This document shows positions 8,480 through 17,228 of a stretch of 64,000 bases of DNA, in pieces. The position numbers and the translations under genes are program-made. Under the pieces are notes generated by a model. That model worked only from the letters and a program-made list of their open reading frames with translations. It did not search any database and was not told where the DNA came from. Every line of letters starts with the position of its first letter. Positions within the stretch are counted from its first letter, which is position 1. The stretch is from Actinoallomurus sp963799975. GTDB taxonomy: Bacteria > Actinomycetota > Actinomycetes > Streptosporangiales > Streptosporangiaceae. Location of the stretch: positions 2,852,001 through 2,916,000 of the forward strand of contig CAWCZF010000006.1 of assembly GCA_963799975.1 (NCBI GenBank), in the 5' to 3' direction.

Positions 8480-10501
8480 ATGACCGCTCGTGCGACCGCT
8501 CCCTATGGCTCCTGGCCCTCTCCCATCTCCGCCGCCGACGTCGCGAGGGCTCGTCTGCGCCTCAGCTACCCGACCGTGCACGGCGAGCACGTGTGGTGGC
8601 AGGAGACCCGACCAGAGAGGGGCGGGCGGACCACGATCATGCGGTCCGGCACCGAGCTGCTGCCCGCGCCGTGGGACGCCCGCACGCGCGTGCACGAGTA
8701 CGGCGGGCGGTCCTACCTGCCGCTGCCCGACGGCGACCTCGTCTTCGCCAACTACGCCGACCAGCGGCTCTACCGGCTCACCGAGGGACGGACGCCGCTG
8801 CCGCTGACGCCCGAGCCCGCCGAGCCGTCCGGTGTGCGCTACGCCGACTTCACACTCTCGCCCGACGGCCAGCACCTGTGGTGCGTGCAGGAGAACCACA
8901 CCGGCGGCGCCGTACGGCGGGCGATCGTCGCGGTGCCGCTCGGCGGCGCCGCCACCCAGGATCCGTCCGCCATCCGCGAGCTGGTCAGCGGCGCCGGCTT
9001 CTACGCCTTCCCGACCCCCTCCCCCGAAGGCGGCCACCTCGCGTGGGTGCAGTGGAGCCACCCGCGGATGCCCTGGGACGGCACCGAGCTGCGGGTCGCC
9101 GTCTTCGACCCCTCCGGGCGGCTGGAGCGGCCGCGTACGGTCAAGGGCGGCCTGAGCGAGTCGGCGCTGGCGCCGACGTGGCTCGACGAGTCGCGCCTCT
9201 ACGTCGTCTCGGACTGGCCCGGCTGGTGGAACCTCTACGAGGTCGGCCTGCGCGGCGAGTCGCCGCAGGCGCAGTACCCGGCCGAGGAGGAGTTCGCCGG
9301 GCCGCTGTGGCAGCTCGGCGGCCGTCCGTACGCGGTGCTGGACGACGGGCGCATCGCGGTGCTGCACGGCCAGGGCGACCAGCGGCTCGGGCTGTATGAC
9401 CCCGAGACGGCCGAGCTGACCGACTTCGACCTGCCGTACACGGACTGGAAGCTCCAGCTCTCCGCCGACGGGACCACCATCGTGGGGGTCGCGGGCGCGC
9501 CGGACATCCCCTGGTCGGTCGTTGCCGTGGACGCCGACAGCGGGCGCGCGCGCGTCGTACGCGCCGAGCTGGACTCCCCGCCCGACCCGGCGTACCTGCC
9601 GCTGCCGCGCGCCCAGGAGCTCGAAGGGCCGTTCGGGCGTCCGGTGCACGCCTTCGTGTACCCGCCCTCGAACCCGGCGGCGCAAGCGCCCGAGGGTGAG
9701 CTGCCGCCGTACATCGTGTTCGTGCACGGCGGGCCGACCGGGCACTCGACCAGCGTCCTGGACCTGGAGATCGCCTACTTCACCAGCCGCGGCCTCGGGG
9801 TCATCGACGTGAACTACGGCGGCTCGACCGGGTACGGCCGCTCGTACCGCGAACGGCTCCGGCGGCAGTGGGGCATCGTCGACGTCGAGGACACGATCGC
9901 CGCCGCGGAGGCGCTCGTACGCGGCGGCGCGGCCGACCCGGGACGACTCGCCATCCGCGGCGGCAGCGCGGGCGGCTGGACGACGCTGTGCGCGATCACG
10001 CAGAGCACGCTGTTCAAGGCGGGCACCTCCTACTACGGCATCACCGACCCGCAGAACTGGCTGCGCGAGACGCACGACTTCGAGTCCACCTACCTCTACG
10101 GGCTGATCGGGCCGATGCCGGGGTTCGAGCGGACGTATGAGGAGCGGTCGCCGGTCGCGCGCGCCGCCGACACCGCGTGCCCGGTGCTGCTGCTCCAGGG
10201 CCTGGACGACCCGATCGTGTCGCCGCCGCAGTCGGAGCGATTCGCGGACGCGGTGGCCGGCAAGGACATCCCGTACGCGTACCTGACGTTCGAGGGCGAG
10301 TCGCACGGCTTCCGGCGCGCGGACACGGTGACGGCCTGCCTGGAGGCCGAGCTGGCGTTCTACGGGCAGACGCTGGGGTTCGACCCCAAGGACGTCGCCC
10401 CGGTCGAGCTGACGGTGGACCGGCGCCCGATCGCCCCGGCCGCCCCCGCTCCGGCCCCCGCGCCCGAGACGCCGCCGGTCGAGGCCGCCGCGCGGGAGTG
10501 A
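8480..10501 (+). CDS. S9 family (prolyl oligopeptidase-type) serine peptidase
   Basis: A 673-residue cytoplasmic protein with an N-terminal beta-propeller (about residues 1-400) and a C-terminal alpha/beta-hydrolase. Catalytic elements are the nucleophile in GGSAGGW, Asp in LDDPIVSPPQ and His in ESHGFRR, as in acylaminoacyl/dipeptidyl peptidases. The start at 8480 (MTARATAPYGSWPSPIS) is chosen over an upstream ATG because the latter lies in the glu terminator region. The last 25 residues are a Pro/Ala-rich tail. The gene stands alone between the glu terminator and the convergent rny. Substrate is unknown; release of short peptides or acyl-amino acids is the family role. Confidence 0.9.
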   Translation: MTARATAPYGSWPSPISAADVARARLRLSYPTVHGEHVWWQETRPERGGRTTIMRSGTELLPAPWDARTRVHEYGGRSYLPLPDGDLVFANYADQRLYRLTEGRTPLPLTPEPAEPSGVRYADFTLSPDGQHLWCVQENHTGGAVRRAIVAVPLGGAATQDPSAIRELVSGAGFYAFPTPSPEGGHLAWVQWSHPRMPWDGTELRVAVFDPSGRLERPRTVKGGLSESALAPTWLDESRLYVVSDWPGWWNLYEVGLRGESPQAQYPAEEEFAGPLWQLGGRPYAVLDDGRIAVLHGQGDQRLGLYDPETAELTDFDLPYTDWKLQLSADGTTIVGVAGAPDIPWSVVAVDADSGRARVVRAELDSPPDPAYLPLPRAQELEGPFGRPVHAFVYPPSNPAAQAPEGELPPYIVFVHGGPTGHSTSVLDLEIAYFTSRGLGVIDVNYGGSTGYGRSYRERLRRQWGIVDVEDTIAAAEALVRGGAADPGRLAIRGGSAGGWTTLCAITQSTLFKAGTSYYGITDPQNWLRETHDFESTYLYGLIGPMPGFERTYEERSPVARAADTACPVLLLQGLDDPIVSPPQSERFADAVAGKDIPYAYLTFEGESHGFRRADTVTACLEAELAFYGQTLGFDPKDVAPVELTVDRRPIAPAAPAPAPAPETPPVEAAARE

Positions 10502-10644
10502 CCGCAGCCGTGTCGCGCGGTACGGCCGCGGTCTCGCCGTGCCGCGCGGACGTGCGGGCGGGTGGCGTGAGCGGACGGCGGATGCGCGAGCGGCCCGTGA
10601 ACGTGCGGCGCGTGAGCGGGCGGCGTGAGAGGGCGGGCGGCGCG

Positions 10645-12240
10645 TCAGCGGGCGAACTCGGTGGCTCGCGACTCCCGTACGACAGTGATGCGGATCTGCC
10701 CGGGGTAGGTCAGCTCCTCCTCCACCTGCTTGGCGATGTCGTGCGCGATGACCTGGGCCTGGATGTCGTCGACCGAGTCGGGCCGCACCATGACGCGGAT
10801 CTCGCGGCCGGCCTGCATGGCGAAGACCTTCTCGACGCCGTCGCGCTCGGTGGCGATCTCCTCCAGGCGTTCGAGGCGCTTGACGTAGGCCTCCAGCGAC
10901 TCCCGTCGCGCGCCGGGGCGGCCGCCGCTGATGGAGTCGGCGGCCTGGGTCAGCACGGCCTCGACGGTGCGCACCTCGACCTCGTTGTGGTGCGCCTCGA
11001 TCGCGTGCACGACCTCCTCGTCCTCGCCGTAGCGGCGGGCGATCTCGGCCCCGATGAGCGCGTGGCTGCCCTCGACCTCGTGGGTCAGCGCCTTGCCGAT
11101 GTCGTGCAGGAGGGTGCAACGCTTGAGGAGGATGGTCGGCAGCCGCAGCTCGGCGGCCATGATCCCGGCGATGTGCGCGGACTCCACGAGGTGCTTCAGC
11201 ACGTTCTGCCCGTACGACGTGCGGTAGCGCAGCTGGCCGAGGAGGGCGATCAGCTCCGGGTGCATCTCGGTGATGCCGAGCTCGACCAGGGCGTCCTCGC
11301 CGGCGCGCAGGCACAGCTGCTCGACCTCGGTCTTGCTGTGGTCGTAGATCTCCTCGATGCGCTGCGGGTGGATCCGGCCGTCGAGGACGAGCTTCTCCAG
11401 GGTGAGCCGGCCGACCTCGCGGCGTACGGGGTCAAAGCAGCTGAGCAGGACGGCCTCGGGGGTGTCGTCGATGATGAGGTTGACACCGGTGGCCGTCTCG
11501 AAGGCGCGGATGTTGCGGCCCTCGCGGCCGATGATGCGGCCCTTCATCTCGTCGCTGGGCAGGTGCAGCACCGACACGACGGACTCGGCGGTCTGCTCGG
11601 TCGCGACCCGCTGGATGGCGAGCGTGACGATCTTGCGGGCGCGTTTCTCGCCCTGGTCGCGCGCCTCGTTCTCGATGTCGCGGACGATGAGGGCGGCCTC
11701 GCGCTTGGCCTGGTTCTCGATGGCGGTGACGAGCTCGGTCTTGGCCTGGTCGGCGGTGAGGCCGGCGGCCTGTTCGAGCACCTGCTGGCGTTCTTCGTCC
11801 ACGCGTTCGAGCTCGGCTCGGCGGTCCTTGAGCGACTGCTTGACCTCGTCGAGCTTTTGGCTGCGCTCCTCGAGCCGTCGCATTTCGTCGTCGAGCCGCT
11901 GTTCGCGCTCGGCGAGCCGGACCTCCCGGCGCTCGAGATCCTCCCGTACGGGCCGCAGGTCCTCCTTGAGTGCCTTGACCTCTTTCTCCGCGTCGGCGCG
12001 CGCGGACGCGGAGACGGTCTTGGCGCTCGACTCGGCCGCGGAGACGATCTCCTGCGCCTTCGTCCTGGCCCGCACTAGAATCTCGTCCGCGTCCCGGTGG
12101 GCGTGTGACTCCTCCTCGCCCCGCACACTGCTCTTGGTGGCCGCGATCACCCGGCCGAGGATCCGCCGGAGCACGACGATGACGAGCACGACGAACGCTG
12201 CGATGATGAGCAGTGCCGCACCAATGACAACCAAGATCAC
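10645..12240 (-). CDS. rny: Ribonuclease Y
   Basis: RNase Y is a membrane-anchored endoribonuclease that starts mRNA decay. The 531-residue protein has a single N-terminal transmembrane helix (residues about 2-25) and a long charged coiled coil (about 45-190). These are followed by a KH domain (MKGRIIGREGRNIRAFE) and an HD metal-phosphohydrolase domain with LLHDIGKA. The GTG start at 12240 follows the Shine-Dalgarno AGGAAAGGGG. It has a long, structured upstream region and is convergent with the S9 peptidase gene. Two other mRNA-decay nucleases, rnj and pnp, are also in this window. Confidence 0.97.
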   Translation of the reverse strand: MILVVIGAALLIIAAFVVLVIVVLRRILGRVIAATKSSVRGEEESHAHRDADEILVRARTKAQEIVSAAESSAKTVSASARADAEKEVKALKEDLRPVREDLERREVRLAEREQRLDDEMRRLEERSQKLDEVKQSLKDRRAELERVDEERQQVLEQAAGLTADQAKTELVTAIENQAKREAALIVRDIENEARDQGEKRARKIVTLAIQRVATEQTAESVVSVLHLPSDEMKGRIIGREGRNIRAFETATGVNLIIDDTPEAVLLSCFDPVRREVGRLTLEKLVLDGRIHPQRIEEIYDHSKTEVEQLCLRAGEDALVELGITEMHPELIALLGQLRYRTSYGQNVLKHLVESAHIAGIMAAELRLPTILLKRCTLLHDIGKALTHEVEGSHALIGAEIARRYGEDEEVVHAIEAHHNEVEVRTVEAVLTQAADSISGGRPGARRESLEAYVKRLERLEEIATERDGVEKVFAMQAGREIRVMVRPDSVDDIQAQVIAHDIAKQVEEELTYPGQIRITVVRESRATEFAR

Positions 12241-12359
12241 GGCACTGACCCCTTTCCTCGACTCCGGCGCAGCCCAAAACCAAGGCAGCGCGCGAGGGGC
12301 TACAAACGCGCCACAGGTCCACCGGACCGCCGACGAATGCCGGCCGGGGCACAGTCACC

Positions 12360-12388
12360 CAGGGTCCTGGACTCCCACCAGAACCCTG
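12360..12388 (-). other. Stem-loop in the presumed rny 5' leader
   Basis: CAGGGTTCTGG and CCAGGACCCTG (read on the minus strand) pair over 11 bp with one G-U pair around a seven-base loop. It lies about 120 bases upstream of the rny start. No T-run follows on either strand, so it does not look like a terminator. A role in leader folding or RNase Y autoregulation is speculative. Confidence 0.35.
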
Positions 12389-12590
12389 CCTGTATCAACC
12401 AACCAACCGGCCTTGGGGGAGCCGGCCGGAGACACCTTTCAGCTGGACGACGTCGAGCGGTCGTATGGCAATCCGCGATGCGCGGAGTAACTCCTCACTG
12501 CGGTAACCGTAAGCGTCGGGGAGGTAATGGGCAAGGAAAGTCTCCGGCGTTCCGGATGATTCGTTGCATGCGGCAAGCAGATAGTCATAA

Positions 12591-12608
12591 CCCCCCTCTC
12601 GCGGGGGG
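12591..12608 (-). terminator. Possible terminator downstream of recA-recX
   Basis: On the minus strand six C, a six-base loop and six G form a GC-only stem followed by TTATGAC. It lies about 300 bases after the recX stop. The stem is short and the T-tract weak, so the call is tentative. Confidence 0.35.
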
Positions 12609-12913
12609 CCGCCGAACACCTGCCGCCCGGCTCGCGTGACGGTCTGCCGGTACGGGTAGCCGCCCTGGTCAGCGGCTGTCCGGGAGCGTATGGAACGAGC
12701 CTGGAGCGGCGACGTTCGACACGCGACGGGGCACCGGAGGCGGTCGCGCCGGGGGTTGCGGACGGGACCGAAGTTAAGGCAAATGCACGAATTATCGGAC
12801 GCCGAAGAGCACCCGCGCGGCGCCCTCCGAACCGCGCCGCCAGAGGCCGTCGAGGCGGTCCCGGAGCCTGTCAGCGCACCGCCCTGCCCGTCGCTCCGCG
12901 TGCGCGCACCGGC

Positions 12914-13471
12914 TCACTCGGCGACCGGGAACTCAGGGGGGTGATCGACGCCCTCGGCCTCGATCGCGTCGCGGACCACGCGGTAGGCGAGGCCGCTGGG
13001 ATAGCCCTTGCGTGCGAGCATGCCCAAGAGACGGCGGGTGCGTTTGACCGGGTCCAGGCCTCGGGTCGCGGCCAGCCGCTTGGCCACCAGTTCGCGTGCG
13101 GCCGCTTCTTCCTGGGCGGGTTCGAGCTCCTCGACCGCCTCTTTCACCGTGTCGTCGGCAACCCCGCGCTGCCGCAGCTCGGCCGCGAGCGCCCGCCGCG
13201 CGAGACCCCGACCGGCGTGCCGCGACTGCACCCACGCACGCGCGAACGCCTCGTCGTCGATCAGGCCGACCTCGGTGTAGCGTCCGAGCACCTGTTCGGC
13301 GACGTCGTCCGCGACCCCTTTCTGCCGCAACGCGTCCGCGAGTTGAGCGCGGGTGCGGGGTGAGAAGCTCAGCAGCCGAAGACAGATCTCCCTCGCCGCT
13401 GCCTGCGGATCCGCCGGAGGCGCACCCGCGCTCCCCTCCCCGACGGACCGGCGCGCCCGACGACCCGCCAT
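12914..13471 (-). CDS. recX: Regulatory protein RecX
   Basis: RecX binds RecA filaments and limits recombinase activity. The 185-residue protein shows the repeated three-helix RecX modules: RTRAQLADALRQKGVADDVAEQVL, then GLIDDEAFARAWVQSRHAGRG and RALAAELRQRGVADDTV. The ATG at 13471 follows a strong GGAGG. A longer upstream frame is non-coding in composition. It lies downstream of recA on the same strand, separated by about 380 bp with a hairpin, so it is probably transcribed by read-through from recA. Confidence 0.95.
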   Translation of the reverse strand: MAGRRARRSVGEGSAGAPPADPQAAAREICLRLLSFSPRTRAQLADALRQKGVADDVAEQVLGRYTEVGLIDDEAFARAWVQSRHAGRGLARRALAAELRQRGVADDTVKEAVEELEPAQEEAAARELVAKRLAATRGLDPVKRTRRLLGMLARKGYPSGLAYRVVRDAIEAEGVDHPPEFPVAE

Positions 13472-13855
13472 GACACCTCCGAACTCGTGACCGAACGACG
13501 GCCCCATGTCCTCACGAAACGCCCGGCCATCACTCTGACCAGACCGCCGTTCATCGCCTTCACTGAAAATGCCCGACCGCCGCCCTGACCGAGCACGCCC
13601 CACCCCAGACCGGCAGCCCTCGGACTGAGACGCCAGGTCACCGTCCCAACCGAGACCCCCGAGCACCGCTCCAACAGAGATGACCGGCGTCCTCGAGCCG
13701 AGACACCCGGGCCTTCGCACCGACCGGGGCTCAGGTCAGCACACGTCCGGCTCCTGAGCGGGGGCGACGTCACCGGGGAAGGTCCCCGCGCCGATCTCGG
13801 TTCGGCGCGGGGAATGCGACGCCGCCGCCCGCCAGGAGGGCTTGTCGAGTGATCG
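13472..13855. other. 384-bp spacer between recA and recX
   Basis: No gene with coding-like composition is seen. Apart from the hairpin just after recA and the recX Shine-Dalgarno, the stretch contains several loosely similar CCGA/GACC-rich segments (for example around 13490-13560 and 13640-13720) but no clear repeat unit. Confidence 0.5.
13784..13812 (-). terminator. Hairpin after recA
   Basis: A perfect 11-bp stem (CCCCGCGCCGA at 13784-13794 with 13802-13812) closes a seven-base loop 44 bases after the recA stop. There is no T-tract, so it is probably a partial terminator or 3' end stabiliser letting some transcription reach recX. Confidence 0.5.
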
Positions 13856-16099
13856 TCAGACGTCACCCGGCTTGGGGGTCTTGGCTCCTCGCTTGGCCGC
13901 AGCCGACTTGCCACCCGACGAGCCCGCACCCGCACCCGCGCTCGCACCCGCCGGAACCTGGACCGGGACGTCTCCGGGAGGCGGCGCCGGCGACGTGGGG
14001 TCGGCGTCGAGCTTCGGCCCCACGCCGAGCTTCTCCTTGATCTTCTTCTCGAGCTCGTTGGCGAGGTCGGGGTTCTCCTTGAGGAAGGTACGGGCGTTCT
14101 CCTTGCCCTGCCCCAGCTGGTCGCTCTCGTAGGTGTACCAGGCGCCGGACTTACGGACGAACCCCTGCTCCACGCCCATGTCGATGAGGCCGCCCTCGCG
14201 GCTGATGCCCACGCCGTAGAGGATGTCGAAGTCGGCCACCTTGAACGGCGGCGCCATCTTGTTCTTCACGACCTTGACCCGCGTACGGTTGCCGACCGCC
14301 TCCGTGCCGTCCTTCATCGTCTCGATGCGCCGCACGTCGAGCCGTACGGACGCGTAGAACTTCAGCGCCTTGCCCCCGGTGGTCGTCTCGGGGCTGTTGT
14401 GCACCATGACGCCATCAACGAGGTAGTTGTGCGAGCCCTCGACCTCGATGTCGAAGCGGTTCATCGATCGGGTCCGAGGCTTGACATGGACGTCGAGAAC
14501 GCGGGCGGGGGCAAGACTCCACCCAGGCTCGCTGAACCTCGGCTCGACCGTGCATCGACCGCGGAACCTGGGCAGGAGCTTGTATCCCATCGCCTCAGGC
14601 ACGTAGGGAGCGACGAGCTCCTGGAACTGTGCCGAGGCCGCCGTCGTGAACTGCAGCACACTGATCCTCCGCGCACCGCGCAAGGTGAGCTTGACGTCGA
14701 GACCGTGCGTGTCGCGAAGGTAGCCGACCAGCCGCTCTCGCGAGCCGGGACTCATCGCCTCCACGCAGATCTCGATCCGGCCGCTGCCCCCCGGCGTGCG
14801 TTCCTGAACGCCCTTGGAACGGACCGTGAAGCTGCCGTCGTCCATGTACCACACGGCGAGAGCGAGTGGCGTCAGCGCCTTGAGGTAGTCCCACGTGATG
14901 TGCTTCTTGCCGTCGCCGAAGTAGACGACCTGCCGCAGCTCGTCGAGCTCGGGCAGCGGTGTGTAGTCCGCGAAGACCGCGTCCCTCGCATTGGTGGTGC
15001 GGCTGTGGGGAATGTTCGCCAGAAGCGAGACCTTCCAGTCCAGGTATGCCGTCTGCTCGGTGCCATGGCTCATGCGGAACCGCACTCCGGAGCGCCCCCG
15101 GCGGTTGGGCGACAGGTTGCCGTCGCCCATCACCGCGCCGAGGATGACCTGCCACTGCTGTGCGCTCAGCCGATGGGTCTCCGAGAGCATGACCCGGTCA
15201 CCGGCGATCAGCTCGCCCGCCTCACGCCAGCCGCCCGGCGTGCGGACGAGATGGTTTTCGGTGGCGGCGAACTGCGCTTTTCCGTTTCCCCCCGACTTGG
15301 CGACGGTGAACTGCAGGAACCGCTCCGCAGGGCCGTTGTTGAACCAGCCGACGACTTTTTTCGGCGCGATCTCGCCGAGCTTTTCGTCGTAGGAGAGGAC
15401 CTCGACGTCCATCTTCTGGTTGACGATCTTGCCGATCTTCTCCTGGGTGCCGTCGGCGAGTGTCACCCGGGTGCCGTAGGACATGCACCCGAACATGACC
15501 CCGACCTTCTCGCGCAGCTGGTTGATGAAGATCGCGGTGGTCTTGGTCTGGTTGATGGCGCCGGTGAGCTTGCGCAGCGCCTGCGACATGAGGCGTGCCT
15601 GCAGGCCGACGTGGCTGTCGCCCATCTCGCCCTCGATCTCGGCGCGCGGCACGAGGGCGGCGACCGAGTCGATGACCACGATGTCGATGGCGCCGGAGCG
15701 GATCAGCATGTCGGTGATCTCGAGCGCCTGCTCCCCCGTGTCCGGCTGGGAGACGAGCAGCGCGTCGATGTCGACACCGATCCTCTTGGCGTATTCGGGG
15801 TCGAGCGCGTGCTCGGCGTCCACGAACGCCGCGATGCCGCCGTTCTTCTGCGCGCTCGCGACCGCGTGGAGCGCGATGGAGGTCTTGCCGGAGGCTTCGG
15901 GGCCATAGATCTCGACGACGCGGCCGCGCGGGAGACCGCCGATGCCGAGGGCCACGTCGAGAGCGATGGAGCCGGTCGGGATCACCTCGACCGGGGGGCG
16001 CCCCTCCTGGCCCAGCCGCATGACGGATCCCTTGCCGAACTGCCGCTCGATCTGGGCGAGCGCCGCCTCAAGGGCCTTCTCGCGATCGTTAGCTGCCAT
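13856..16099 (-). CDS. recA: Recombinase RecA, intein-containing precursor
   Basis: The 747-residue precursor splices to a 383-residue RecA, the strand-exchange and SOS co-protease ATPase. The N-extein (residues 1-204) has Walker A GPEASGKT, Walker B and the MAW-type core, ending KVGVMFG. The C-extein resumes with SPETTTGGKALKFYAS and ends in a Gly/Ser/Ala/Lys-rich tail typical of actinomycetes. The ATG at 16099 (MAANDREKALEAAL) matches family starts; an upstream extension is ignored. Two promoter elements lie upstream, a RecA-NDp motif and an SOS box. RecX follows. Confidence 0.97.
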   Translation of the reverse strand: MAANDREKALEAALAQIERQFGKGSVMRLGQEGRPPVEVIPTGSIALDVALGIGGLPRGRVVEIYGPEASGKTSIALHAVASAQKNGGIAAFVDAEHALDPEYAKRIGVDIDALLVSQPDTGEQALEITDMLIRSGAIDIVVIDSVAALVPRAEIEGEMGDSHVGLQARLMSQALRKLTGAINQTKTTAIFINQLREKVGVMFGCMSYGTRVTLADGTQEKIGKIVNQKMDVEVLSYDEKLGEIAPKKVVGWFNNGPAERFLQFTVAKSGGNGKAQFAATENHLVRTPGGWREAGELIAGDRVMLSETHRLSAQQWQVILGAVMGDGNLSPNRRGRSGVRFRMSHGTEQTAYLDWKVSLLANIPHSRTTNARDAVFADYTPLPELDELRQVVYFGDGKKHITWDYLKALTPLALAVWYMDDGSFTVRSKGVQERTPGGSGRIEICVEAMSPGSRERLVGYLRDTHGLDVKLTLRGARRISVLQFTTAASAQFQELVAPYVPEAMGYKLLPRFRGRCTVEPRFSEPGWSLAPARVLDVHVKPRTRSMNRFDIEVEGSHNYLVDGVMVHNSPETTTGGKALKFYASVRLDVRRIETMKDGTEAVGNRTRVKVVKNKMAPPFKVADFDILYGVGISREGGLIDMGVEQGFVRKSGAWYTYESDQLGQGKENARTFLKENPDLANELEKKIKEKLGVGPKLDADPTSPAPPPGDVPVQVPAGASAGAGAGSSGGKSAAAKRGAKTPKPGDV
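14396..15487 (-). mobile_element. RecA intein with LAGLIDADG homing endonuclease
   Basis: This 364-residue intein occupies codons 205-568 of recA, between MFG and SPETT. It begins with Cys1 (CMSYGTRVTLADGT) and ends DGVMVHN with the penultimate His and terminal Asn. The +1 extein residue is Ser. A TxxH-like block B (ATENHLVRTPGGW) and two LAGLIDADG-type motifs (LGAVMGDGN, LAVWYMDDGS) are intact. Insertion point, length and wording closely match the Mycobacterium leprae RecA intein (365 residues), not the M. tuberculosis one, which sits at a different position. All splicing residues look present, so it should be active. Confidence 0.95.
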
Positions 16100-16143
16100 G
16101 TGAGGTGTCCCTGTGGAATCGGTGACTGGTGGTTTCGAGTGCG

Positions 16144-16167
16144 ACGTTACGTGGCTGCACTGACAGT
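16144..16167 (-). promoter_or_regulatory. RecA-NDp-type damage-inducible promoter (recA P1)
   Basis: On the minus strand, TGTCAGTG is followed by eight bases, TA, three bases and T. This matches the actinobacterial RecA-NDp consensus TTGTCRGTG-N8-TANNNT in every fixed position except the first T (here C). It lies 45-68 bases upstream of the recA start. In mycobacteria this LexA-independent class is activated by ClgR, which is encoded at about 33 kb in this window. Confidence 0.75.
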
Positions 16168-16217
16168 TTGCGAGAGCCCGGGCCACCGGTGTGGATTACG
16201 TCGCGCGTTGCGGGGCA

Positions 16218-16240
16218 ACTCTAGCCGAACATGTGTTCGA
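16218..16240 (-). promoter_or_regulatory. SOS (LexA) box and -10 of recA P2
   Basis: CGAAC-ATGT-GTTCG at 16226-16239 is a perfect SOS palindrome matching the Gram-positive/actinobacterial LexA operator. On the minus strand it is immediately followed by TAGAGT (16223-16218), a -10-type hexamer, so LexA would cover the promoter. Position 120-140 bases upstream of recA, distal to the RecA-NDp element, reproduces the two-promoter layout of mycobacterial recA. The box also lies 68 bases upstream of the divergent ATP-grasp gene. Confidence 0.85.
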
Positions 16241-16307
16241 TCATGTGCGGACACTCCGATTCCGCCCGGAAACCCTGCGGCACTTGCCTTACGCTGAGCG
16301 CAGGATC

Positions 16308-17168
16308 ATGCCGGTGACCATTCTCATGTGCGCGGACCCGCTCAACCCCAGACGGGTCGACGAGCACTTCACCCGAGAGGCCGAGGCCGTACGCGCCCTC
16401 GGCGGATCCATCGCGCTCATCGACCACGACGCCCTCCAGCAGGGCGACGCCGCCCTGGCCGTCCATCGCGTCCCCCGCGACCTGGGCACGGTCTGGTACC
16501 GCGGCTGGATGGCCACCGCACTCCAGTACGCCGCGCTGACCTCCGCCCTCGGCGCGCGGCGCGTCACGATGGCGGTGCCGCCGGACGGCTACCAGAAGGC
16601 GCACGAGCTCCCCGGCTGGTACGACACGTTCGCCGGCGTCACACCGGCGAGCGTGTGGCTGCCGATGGCCCCCGGCACGCCGCCCGGCAAGGAGCGGCTG
16701 GCGCAGCTCGTACGCCCGCTGCCCAAGGGCCCGGTGATCGTGAAGGACTACGTCAAGTCGCGCAAGCACGAGTGGGACGAGGCGTGCTTCGTGCCCGACG
16801 TCACCGACGTCGACCGGCTGCACGCCATCGTCTCGCGGTTCGTGGAGCTCCAGGGCGACGATCTCGCCGGCGGCATCGTGGTCCGCGAGTACGAGACGTA
16901 CGAGGGCGGCGAGGCGCGGGTCTGGTGGGTCGACGGCGAACCCGTGCTGGTCGGGCCGCATCCGGACACCCCCGACCGGCACCCGCGCCCGCGTACGGAG
17001 CCGACCGCGCCCTGCGTACGCTCGCTGGGCTGCCGGTTCATCACGACCGACCTGGCGCGGCGCGCCGACGGCGTGTGGCGCGTGGTCGAGGTCGGCGACG
17101 GACAGGTGAGCGATCTGCCGGTAGGCTCCGAACCGGCTGATCTCTACCTGAGTTTCCCCATCCGGTGA
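16308..17168 (+). CDS. ATP-grasp domain protein (R2K-like)
   Basis: A 286-residue protein beginning MPVTILMCADPLNPRRVDEH at an ATG with AGGA just upstream. Features of a compact ATP-grasp fold include the lysine strand GPVIVKDYVKSRKHEWDEA, the GIVVREYETY strand and the C-terminal metal-binding VVEVGDGQVSDLP. This arrangement resembles the R2K clade of ATP-grasp ligases, of unknown substrate. It is divergent from recA and shares the SOS-box region. It is 60 bp upstream of a lipoprotein gene and a second, unrelated ATP-grasp ligase, so the two ligases may serve one pathway. Clade assignment is by motif style only. Confidence 0.75.
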   Translation: MPVTILMCADPLNPRRVDEHFTREAEAVRALGGSIALIDHDALQQGDAALAVHRVPRDLGTVWYRGWMATALQYAALTSALGARRVTMAVPPDGYQKAHELPGWYDTFAGVTPASVWLPMAPGTPPGKERLAQLVRPLPKGPVIVKDYVKSRKHEWDEACFVPDVTDVDRLHAIVSRFVELQGDDLAGGIVVREYETYEGGEARVWWVDGEPVLVGPHPDTPDRHPRPRTEPTAPCVRSLGCRFITTDLARRADGVWRVVEVGDGQVSDLPVGSEPADLYLSFPIR

Positions 17169-17228
17169 TCCCCTGACCTGTCTACACTTACCGGGCATCC
17201 ATCCCGGAATCTGAGGGGGTCGCCGGGA

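Larger units (their letters stand above)
12241..12913. other. 673-bp intergenic region between recX and rny
   Basis: No convincing gene is present. A 74-codon minus-strand frame at 12395-12619 has mixed third positions unlike the GC-rich neighbours and no recognisable product. The region holds a GC hairpin at 12591-12608, an 11-bp hairpin at 12360-12388, GGTT repeats on the minus strand near 12396-12408 and the rny ribosome-binding site. It probably contains the recX 3' end, a terminator and the rny promoter with a long 5' leader. Confidence 0.5.

Noticed and set aside
8210..11314. 1034-codon minus-strand ORF
   Set aside because: It covers the antisense of the S9 peptidase and part of rny, both of which have clear catalytic motifs in their own frames.
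12395..12619. 74-codon minus-strand ORF upstream of rny
   Set aside because: Its third positions are mixed, unlike the strongly GC3-biased real genes around it. It has no recognisable product and lies where a promoter and leader are expected.
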